Assembly: GCF_001680005.1 (NCBI RefSeq)
Contig: NC_033562.1
Span: forward strand, 992,001-1,056,000
Reading direction: 5' to 3'
DNA length: 64,000 nucleotides
Source: Plasmodium coatneyi
Lineage: Eukaryota; Apicomplexa; Aconoidasida; Haemosporida; Plasmodiidae
Shown one piece after another: positions 57,296-64,000 of this stretch. Within the stretch, counting starts at the first letter, position 1, and each line of letters opens with the position of its first letter. A program made the translations under genes and the position numbers. The notes under the pieces are model-generated. The model was not told where the DNA came from. It did no database searches and was given only the letters and a program-made list of their open reading frames with translations.

Positions 57296-60200
57296 ATGAC
57301 AAAGGCATTATTACTCTCCCTAGTGCACAATGCCAGCACCCAGCTGAGTAACGAAATCGTGGCACTGAATGACGACATCCTATTTTTACAAAATGAGTTA
57401 AGTGTGAGTAAGAACAAGCACTATTCCGATCTGGTGAAAAGAAAAACAGAAACAACAACCAAGGAACAGAACCTAAAACAATTAAGTGCCTTCTTAACAA
57501 AATACGTAATGTTCTTGTTGGATAAAAGGGAAGGCAATGCACCATCCGGTTGTTATTACTCTCATGTGATGAGCAGAAATGACGGAATTGCAAGTTTGGT
57601 GGAAGGCATGGACAAGGCGGACACAAGCAATGAACACATTGCAGCCGAACGTTTGAAAGATTTGTACCAGAAGAAAAGTGTACTCGAGGATATACTGCAT
57701 TTGCTACAGATAAGTGAGGTAGAAAAGTTAAGTGATAACAAATCGCAAGATATATTTTCCGACTTGATGTTTCAGCTGAAGAGTTCGATCCTCGGGGGAG
57801 CAGAACATTTGTTCAGTAGGATGCAGAACATTGGGGAAGGGGCTAAGTTTCTGTCTGGCAAAGCGAATAACAATGGTAGTGATAATAATAGTGATGATGA
57901 TAATGATGATGATGGGAATGCTGCGCGAGGGGACCGCTCTTCCACCGCGGCATCGGTAGGGTCAGGAATAAACTCCAGCTTCGAAGAGGTGAGCGATTTG
58001 GAGGAAGCAAGAGGCTCATCAAATGCCCACGCCGATGGCACACTGAGGGGAGGAAGCCCTGTTAAAAGTCCCTCACTAAATAGACACATCTCAGAAAAGG
58101 GAAGCCCCCTAAAGTGTAAGTCCCACACGGAGGAGAAACTCCTTCCAAAGAGTGGCTCTCTCACAAGTCCATTTTTAAAAAAAAAGCAAAATCGCAGGAG
58201 CAGAAATAATCGGGGCCACTCCTCCCTGGAAAAGTTCAATGTGATGAGAAAATGTTTTAGCAACACGGAGGGGGCTTCCACGTCGTTCCTCTTTGATCGT
58301 GATAGGAAGATGAACGAAGGAGCAGCAGACATACCAACCCGGAGCAGCACAAATGAAAAAAGTAAAATTCCCATTTGGGGGAAATCCTCCCATGAAGAAT
58401 CAGTCCATCTGAAGAATAAACATACAAACGTGGCAGTCCTGAAAGAGCACATCGAAAAAGGTAGTCCCAAAATTTCAGTTAAGCCTATCCCCCCGTCGAT
58501 AAATAAAACTCGCAAAAATGTGTGCACAAGGAAGGGGAACAATCGACCGAATGGTGAGCCATGGGAAGAACGTGATCAATCTGGTTCGTTTGATTCGCTC
58601 TCTTCATCTTCCTCTTCCGATGCGTCAGAATCGAGAGGACCTGGGGGGGAGAGAACCCGATCGGGCAGTCAGATGGGGAGGAAAAAGTACCTTATCAGAA
58701 TAAACAGAAAGGGGCATGGCAGTTTTGAAGTTAAAAAGGAGGGAGCAAACTCGTCCGGTCGTGTCTACGATTTTGAGGTGATTTATGAGGGCGTCGATGG
58801 AGTGGCCGATAGAATGGATGCCGCTTCACCCCAACGGAGGACGCACAAACAGTTGGTGCATTTTTCATTTTTGAGGAGGGGGGGAAAAGTATGTGGCGTG
58901 GAAAAGTTACACATTGGGGAAATTGACTTGGTGAGGAGTTTCCCCTTCGGGAGTACCACAAAGGGTGGACCTCCCAATGAAGATGTGGATGGTGTATCGG
59001 CAGGGGTTCAGCTTGTGCCGCGGCGAAGAAACGAACGTACGAAGAAGGAGGCACATAAACGAATCAATCTGCTGGAAGAGAATTTAAAAAATTTAAAGGA
59101 GGAAAATTTCAGGAAGAAGTACGAGCTGACGAGAATAATAGACGACATGAAAAAAAAAAAAATGAAAAATATTGTGACGAACGATGAGGCCATGTACGAT
59201 GTAGAGGCAGAGTCCTACAACATGGAGTTTGTAGAAACGAATCGACTACGAGGACTGTACATCCACATGCTAGACAAGCAGAGCCAATTAGAGAAAGACA
59301 GGAATTTCTACAAAAATGAACTCGAAAAATTGCAAGAAGATATGAAAAACAACACAGCTCCGTTGGCAGAATTTCTGAGAGAAGAGAAGGAGAAATTCCT
59401 ACAAAGAGAAAAAGAATTCTACAACAGGGAGAAGAAATATTTCCAAGTAAAGAATAAACTGAGGAAAAAAATTATTCACCTTCAGAGCGAGTTGGAGATA
59501 GCCGAAGGGAAATTGAACAAAGAGAGGGAAGAGAATAAAATCTTGAAAAGTACCATCACGGAAAATCTCTCCATTATAGAAAAAAAGGATAATGAGAGAA
59601 GAAACTCAGAACAGGAAAATGAATCCAAAATGAGAATTTTAAATACAGAGCTGCAGGAACTTATGGACACCGTGGTTGTAGAGAAAAAAGAAAAAAATAA
59701 ATTGCAGGAAGAAATCTCTCTCATCAGGAAAGACATGGCTTTTGATAATTTCAAAAAAGTTGTACTAGGAAAAATAACCAAAACGAACGGTGACATAAAA
59801 TATCTGGCGGAGATCCTAGAATTGTTAACGAAGGAGTTGGAGAATAAAATATCCAAGGAGAGTTCCAATGAAAAACATCTGCGCGAACTGAAGGAGGAAT
59901 GCACGAAGAAAGCGCAACTGTTAAGCAGTGCGGAGGATAAAATGAAGCAGGATAAGAAAAAAATGAGGAAAATGAGGGAGGAGATATTCTACCTGCATGA
60001 GAAGAATAGGAACCTGTTGGACAGCGTCAAGTGTATGGTTGCCCAGGGTGTTGGTGGATTTTCTAACGGTAACGAGGTTATCACCGCAGACGGGGGGACG
60101 TCCTCCCGAGAGGATGGATACTATTGCTCTTCAGACGAACGAGGCGGAGTAGTAGTGCATCCCCCACGGGAAAACACACAGATTGCCCAATCGGATGACA

Positions 60201-60424
60201 TCCATAAGAGGAACAGAAAAGGGAAGACGGGGCGCAGGCTAACCTCAGCCAAAAGACGATTCAGCAAAAATGAGGGAAGCTTCACCAGCTTCTCAGACAA
60301 CAGTTCGCTATTTCTGTGCCACGACATGGACACCAAGCGGGGGTATTCATCCGACGAACTGACAACTGGCCCGGCAGACCCAACGTACGTGTGCCGAGGA
60401 TTAATTCGCCACAGCTTGAAGTGA
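57296..60424 (+). CDS. Conserved Plasmodium coiled-coil protein, unknown function
   Basis: A single exon of 1,042 residues if started at the ATG at 57,296 (MTKALLLSLVHNASTQLSNE...). The open frame extends upstream to about 57,240 without another ATG, and an AG after a pyrimidine tract at 57,243 leaves room for an upstream exon. The first ~170 residues are helical and predicted-looking globular or coiled. An acidic Asn/Asp/Gly run (around 190-215) and a long Ser-rich low-complexity region follow (to ~600). The segment 600-900 is a strong coiled coil with heptad spacing (NLKNLKEENFRKKYELTRI, then LQSELEIAEGKLNKEREEN). The C-terminus is polar and Ser-rich. I recognise no enzyme domain; a structural role is an inference. 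Confidence 0.8.
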   Translation: MTKALLLSLVHNASTQLSNEIVALNDDILFLQNELSVSKNKHYSDLVKRKTETTTKEQNLKQLSAFLTKYVMFLLDKREGNAPSGCYYSHVMSRNDGIASLVEGMDKADTSNEHIAAERLKDLYQKKSVLEDILHLLQISEVEKLSDNKSQDIFSDLMFQLKSSILGGAEHLFSRMQNIGEGAKFLSGKANNNGSDNNSDDDNDDDGNAARGDRSSTAASVGSGINSSFEEVSDLEEARGSSNAHADGTLRGGSPVKSPSLNRHISEKGSPLKCKSHTEEKLLPKSGSLTSPFLKKKQNRRSRNNRGHSSLEKFNVMRKCFSNTEGASTSFLFDRDRKMNEGAADIPTRSSTNEKSKIPIWGKSSHEESVHLKNKHTNVAVLKEHIEKGSPKISVKPIPPSINKTRKNVCTRKGNNRPNGEPWEERDQSGSFDSLSSSSSSDASESRGPGGERTRSGSQMGRKKYLIRINRKGHGSFEVKKEGANSSGRVYDFEVIYEGVDGVADRMDAASPQRRTHKQLVHFSFLRRGGKVCGVEKLHIGEIDLVRSFPFGSTTKGGPPNEDVDGVSAGVQLVPRRRNERTKKEAHKRINLLEENLKNLKEENFRKKYELTRIIDDMKKKKMKNIVTNDEAMYDVEAESYNMEFVETNRLRGLYIHMLDKQSQLEKDRNFYKNELEKLQEDMKNNTAPLAEFLREEKEKFLQREKEFYNREKKYFQVKNKLRKKIIHLQSELEIAEGKLNKEREENKILKSTITENLSIIEKKDNERRNSEQENESKMRILNTELQELMDTVVVEKKEKNKLQEEISLIRKDMAFDNFKKVVLGKITKTNGDIKYLAEILELLTKELENKISKESSNEKHLRELKEECTKKAQLLSSAEDKMKQDKKKMRKMREEIFYLHEKNRNLLDSVKCMVAQGVGGFSNGNEVITADGGTSSREDGYYCSSDERGGVVVHPPRENTQIAQSDDIHKRNRKGKTGRRLTSAKRRFSKNEGSFTSFSDNSSLFLCHDMDTKRGYSSDELTTGPADPTYVCRGLIRHSLK

Positions 60425-60634
60425 CGCCATGATATTAGCTGGAGTGGTATTAATGTGCAATCGTTTGGCTAGCTGCGGTGGTTATTATGAGTTTCCCCCT
60501 CGGACGGTTTGTCCCTTTTCAACGTTGTTGTGTCTGCTTTCAATACCAGTGTGTGCACTGTTAACGCCGCACGGAAGGACGCGGTCTTTTGGGCACTAGC
60601 TAAAAGGCGTGCACGTATATGTACCCCTTTTCTC

Positions 60635-60674
<40 letters not shown>

Positions 60675-60973
60675 AAACATATTTCGGTGAAAATGATCTG
60701 ACTTGTTCATATTTTTTGAAAACGTCACCCATTGGTGAAGTTTGCCGATTTGGCGACTGCACATATACGGATACTTTTGATGTGCTTTGAAAAGTCCTTA
60801 TTCACGATGGGTGTAACTGCGAGGTTACTATGAGCATGCGCATGCACTTGTTCGTGTGAAGGTTAATAATGTCCCTCTCCCCGATGTGCCAAATGTTTTT
60901 CAATTGGGGGGAAGTTAGCTAGCTGTTGCCAGTTCGCAGTTGGGGTGGTGCACACGTTGGGAAAAAAAAATTC
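60425..60973. other. Convergent intergenic region
   Basis: This separates the 3' ends of the coiled-coil gene (+) and the pseudouridine-synthase gene (-). It contains the longest homopolymer of the window, a poly-T run of about 34 at 60,640-60,673. No gene is supported. Confidence 0.7.
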
Positions 60974-63454
60974 CTACGATAGAGAGCCGTATAGCAGAAA
61001 CGTGAGTAGACCCTTGGGAAGGTAAAACAAAGAACACCACTTTGGAAGAAGCGTAAAAACATCAAACACGTTTTCCCATGTGTACCGAAAGGAGTGCAGA
61101 AATATGCCCGAGCTGTGATACGTGATATTGCTAATTTTTTTAAAAAAGTAGCTATTCAAATCTGCTTCGTTGTATGTGTCATTCAAGTCGATCTTTTCGT
61201 CGTAGAGCCAATGGAAGGATGTGTTTAGGAATGGGATGAGAGGAAAGTGGGTGTATTTTTCGAGGTTCTCTTTCTTGTCTGGGTTGCGCTTGGCGGGCCG
61301 TGCGGAGCTTAGCTCATCACATGTGCCAATGTCTGTTCCATTTGTGTCCTGGCTATGTGTGGCTCCTTCCCCCAGTTGCTCCCCCTCGTTAAAATGCAAA
61401 TACACCGATTTGTCCATGTACTCCTTAGCGAAATTGTCATTATACTGAGCGTCGTTCGATATTGGAAAGGAAAGGCTTTTCAGGTGGGCCCTTATCTGGT
61501 GAGTCCTTCCGGTTATGGGTTGACACAAAACGAGTGACTCCTTCAACTCGGGGTTATACGCCAGGAACATAAACCGAGTGATGCTTGGTTTGAGGCAGTA
61601 CTCCTCTGCGATTTGGTGGTTCTTCTGTGTGTACTTTGTAAAAACGTACTTTAGGAGCTTTTTATTTTCGCAGTACATGTATCCGAAGTCGACCACGAAG
61701 TGTTGTCGGAGGGGGTCATCCTCCTCACCACCACAGCGGCTACTATTACAGCGCCTTCCGTCTACGTTACGGACGCTTCCCCCTTCTGCACCTCCCAATT
61801 CGAATTTGTCCACATCGAATTCATCCAGCAGGTAGTTCCTCTTATCACGCACGATGGAGGACAAGGTATCCATGTCGTCCTCCCCGCTGAGGGCCCCCTC
61901 CTCACAGTACCTATTTCTGTGCAGGAAAATGTCGTTTTTAAACGAGTTTCCGTCATTAAATGGGAGAGGCGAATCGTCCTTACCGACGGAACAGTATTCT
62001 TCTACTAACTCGTTCAAGGTTTTGTTCTCCAAATCGTTAATCACCTTTTTCTGATCCATGAGTTTCCTAATGAGAGTACGGAAGTCTCCTTCCACTCTTG
62101 TAATGTAGGACTTTTTTATGCTATTATTTGATATGTTCTGTGAGAAGAAGGTGGAAAAGTTTTTATTCTTTCCAAATAGGACAATGCCTGAAGTTAGCTT
62201 GTCCAGTCTGTGTAGTGTGTAAATGTAGGAGTCGTCCTTTTCCTGTTTGTCTTTGCTTACGTTGTTCATAGACTTGCGTTGTTTTACCCTGCGTTGCACG
62301 TTCTCCGATGTGGGTGGTACAGGTGGTTTTGCCGATTCGTCTGCGTTGGACTTTTCTTCCTTCTGCCTGTTCCTCTCTTTATCGGAGGCGATGCTACCAG
62401 GTGGCACGCTTCCTACTTCGTCCAATGATTGTATGGCCTCGTTTAGCAGCTTAATTTTCCCCTTCTCCTCAGTTAAATCTCCCTGGTTGGTGAGATAATC
62501 ATCCCCATTGGTATTGTCGCCTTTTAAATTTGTGGCTACTTTTTTAAAATTTTTGCCTGACTCGTTTAGGCAGTTATTATCATCTGGAAACGTTTCTCCT
62601 TGTTTTCTCTTCTTCGCGTTTTCTGCCACGTTATCTGCGCGCTCCTCAGGGGTGTGTTCTCCAATTTGGCTATTCCCAAGGTCTGCCTCATTGTCACCAT
62701 TGTGTTCCTTCCCTTGTTGGGGTTGTTCATCCTGAGGGGAAGGGGATCCCACCCCGGGAATGTCCTTAAACGTGGCTTTCTTATAATTGAAGCTGATTTT
62801 TATGACGTCCCCTTCGTTCCCATCTGCGTGGCTATCTTTCCCATTTGTCAGTGCGGAGTTGTCCTCCCGATCTGATTGTCCCTTCCGTAAATTCGCGCTG
62901 ATATAGTTTTGCAGAATTCTCAGGAGGGAGTTATACTGGTAGAAGCCAACCGGGTGGGTAGGCATACTAGCTGACTTGTACACGCAAATAAAATTCTGAT
63001 CTTCATAAAGAATTATTATTTTGTTACATATGACTGGCTTCTCGAAGAGTAGAAGTTTATGTTGGATTAGGTCGTTGCTTTGCAGGAGGTAATCACAAGA
63101 CACATTTTCCTTATTCACCTTTATGTACCCTTTTCTTATAGATTCCTTTATGTAACTCAAATCGTAAGCGCAAAATTCGGAAGTCAAAACATCTGCAATT
63201 CTTTTCCCAATCCATCGTTTCTTCGTGTAGAGCTTATACGTATACACATAGGGACTAACAAAACGTAACTTATTTTTTGTAAAATATTTTGGCTCGAAGT
63301 TGCTATCTACAACATTCAGTCCACTCGTGTTCGGAATAACAATTCTCATCACTTTAAATGAGTAGGCTAGTTTTATTAGTATCAGGGGAAGAAGCCCATG
63401 CAGGCGCATTATACGGTTCCGCTTTGTTGTGGTGTTTTTTTTGGGGGGCTCCAC
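60974..63454 (-). CDS. RluA-type RNA pseudouridine synthase with S4 domain and leader
   Basis: A single exon of up to 826 residues. An S4-like RNA-binding segment (about 75-140, GKRIADVLTSEFCAYDLSYI...GYIKVNKENV) is followed by EDQNFICVYKSASMPTHPVG, the entry to the catalytic domain. The catalytic motif is LHRLDKLTSGIVLFGKNKN (about 410-430), with the Asp in HRLD expected to be the nucleophile. The binding motif GRTHQIRAHLKSLSFPISND lies near 650-670. Large hydrophilic inserts (about 185-400 and 505-600) split the fold, which is common in Plasmodium. The enzyme isomerises uridine to pseudouridine in rRNA or tRNA. The second Met (63,409) begins MRLHGLLPLILIKLAYSF, a signal-like sequence followed by a basic stretch, so apicoplast or other organellar targeting is plausible. 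The first Met adds 15 polar, Lys-rich residues that would mask it. Confidence 0.88.
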   Translation of the reverse strand: MEPPKKNTTTKRNRIMRLHGLLPLILIKLAYSFKVMRIVIPNTSGLNVVDSNFEPKYFTKNKLRFVSPYVYTYKLYTKKRWIGKRIADVLTSEFCAYDLSYIKESIRKGYIKVNKENVSCDYLLQSNDLIQHKLLLFEKPVICNKIIILYEDQNFICVYKSASMPTHPVGFYQYNSLLRILQNYISANLRKGQSDREDNSALTNGKDSHADGNEGDVIKISFNYKKATFKDIPGVGSPSPQDEQPQQGKEHNGDNEADLGNSQIGEHTPEERADNVAENAKKRKQGETFPDDNNCLNESGKNFKKVATNLKGDNTNGDDYLTNQGDLTEEKGKIKLLNEAIQSLDEVGSVPPGSIASDKERNRQKEEKSNADESAKPPVPPTSENVQRRVKQRKSMNNVSKDKQEKDDSYIYTLHRLDKLTSGIVLFGKNKNFSTFFSQNISNNSIKKSYITRVEGDFRTLIRKLMDQKKVINDLENKTLNELVEEYCSVGKDDSPLPFNDGNSFKNDIFLHRNRYCEEGALSGEDDMDTLSSIVRDKRNYLLDEFDVDKFELGGAEGGSVRNVDGRRCNSSRCGGEEDDPLRQHFVVDFGYMYCENKKLLKYVFTKYTQKNHQIAEEYCLKPSITRFMFLAYNPELKESLVLCQPITGRTHQIRAHLKSLSFPISNDAQYNDNFAKEYMDKSVYLHFNEGEQLGEGATHSQDTNGTDIGTCDELSSARPAKRNPDKKENLEKYTHFPLIPFLNTSFHWLYDEKIDLNDTYNEADLNSYFFKKISNITYHSSGIFLHSFRYTWENVFDVFTLLPKWCSLFYLPKGLLTFLLYGSLS

Positions 63455-64000
63455 TTTGTTGCCACTGCGATGGTGGGTTGTACGTAATAGGTAGACCGCC
63501 TCTCCGCAGGGGGAGTGTCCCTACAGTGGGAAGGAGCAGTAGTTCTTACTCCGCTACGACGTCAAAAATGGAACGAAGAACGCTGCATTTGGCGGGCGCC
63601 TTGGTGGAAGGTGACACGTGTTTTTTTACAAATTGGTGAGAGCAGGCACGCTGCACTGGAGGTTCCCCTTTTTTATGTTCGTTGTGTAAATTCGCAGCGG
63701 TGCGGAAAAGGCCTACATGCGCAAGTACATACACCTTCATACAAATTAGGCACGTTAAACAGAAACAACTTCAAATTATTTTCGCGAAAGAGTTCATTTT
63801 GGATACTTCTTTGATCCCGGGTCAAGCTCCATCCTCCATTCAGAGGCACCGTTTCAACCTAGTTGTGGATTTGACTTCCTCTGATCTTTGCTGCAGGTTC
63901 ATAGAGGCACCTTTTAAAAAACGACCTTTTTTTTTTTTTTTTTTTTTTTGCATCCCCTATGGGTAAGTCAGGCGGTGGGGAAGAAGAACCTTTTTCTTTT
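63455..64000. other. 5' region of the pseudouridine-synthase gene and window end
   Basis: No complete gene is present. A poly-T run (63,927-63,949) precedes an ATG at 63,959. Confidence 0.5.
63959..64000 (+). CDS. Possible 5' end of the next gene, cut by the window edge
   Basis: An ATG opens a frame MGKSGGGEEEPFSF that is still open at the last base. The same site also reads ATGG|GTAAGT, a good donor, so it may instead be a very short first exon. Only 14 codons are visible, so this is a weak call. Confidence 0.18.
   Translation, partial: MGKSGGGEEEPFSF

Overview
This window comes from a malaria parasite of the simian clade, most likely Plasmodium knowlesi, P. coatneyi or a close relative. 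The left ~31.6 kb is AT-rich and carries multigene-family members with a short signal exon or short first exon, single-pass or two-pass membrane proteins, and long microsatellite-rich spacers. The six large family genes have the KIR type of pir architecture: a 4-16 residue first exon, a Cys-rich main exon opening with an LPS...Y motif, a membrane segment ending in Y-K at an exon edge, and a short cytosolic tail exon. The right half is less AT-rich and holds single-copy housekeeping genes with small GT-AG introns and long low-complexity inserts. I read the window as telomere-side on the left and chromosome core on the right, with the boundary near 31.6 kb.

Subtelomeric part (1-31,600), in order: exported two-membrane-segment protein 1 (+); a 3.7-kb spacer with no gene I recognise; a tandem-domain pir gene (+); a short paralogue of the exported protein (+); three single-domain pir genes on the minus strand (11,870-19,168); a 2.7-kb spacer containing a G-rich repeat field; a second tandem-domain pir gene (+); a single-domain pir gene (+); and exported protein 2 (+). 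Exported proteins 1 and 2 lie in a ~3.4-3.5-kb segmental duplication that brackets the whole pir cluster. In all of these genes I could rebuild exon joins with consensus GT/AG sites and continuous phase; only the first exon of the left tandem-domain pir gene is unresolved.

Core part (31,600-64,000): an MFS transporter resembling NPT1/ApiAT8 (-), the zinc-ribbon elongation factor Elf1 (-, two exons), a 1,625-residue coiled-coil protein (+, two exons), a six-exon coiled-coil protein of the plant At4g15545 family (-), the tRNA m1G37 methyltransferase Trm5 (+), a PlsC-type lysophospholipid acyltransferase (+, four exons), a 1,042-residue coiled-coil protein (+), and a RluA-type pseudouridine synthase with an S4 domain and a likely organellar leader (-). 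The intergenic gaps are typical of the parasite: homopolymer A/T tracts, no rRNA, and no tRNA, CRISPR or transposon that I could support.

The two halves serve different tasks. The left encodes clonally variant proteins expected at or beyond the infected red-cell surface. The right encodes translation and RNA modification (Trm5, pseudouridine synthase), transcription (Elf1), nutrient transport, lipid remodelling and structural coiled-coil proteins. The least ordinary items are the flanking duplication whose non-coding part is better conserved than its coding part, the two tandem-domain pir genes, a conserved non-canonical RSLxG export-like motif in three proteins, G-rich/C-rich repeat fields in introns and spacers of the family genes, and two strong inverted repeats in core intergenic DNA.
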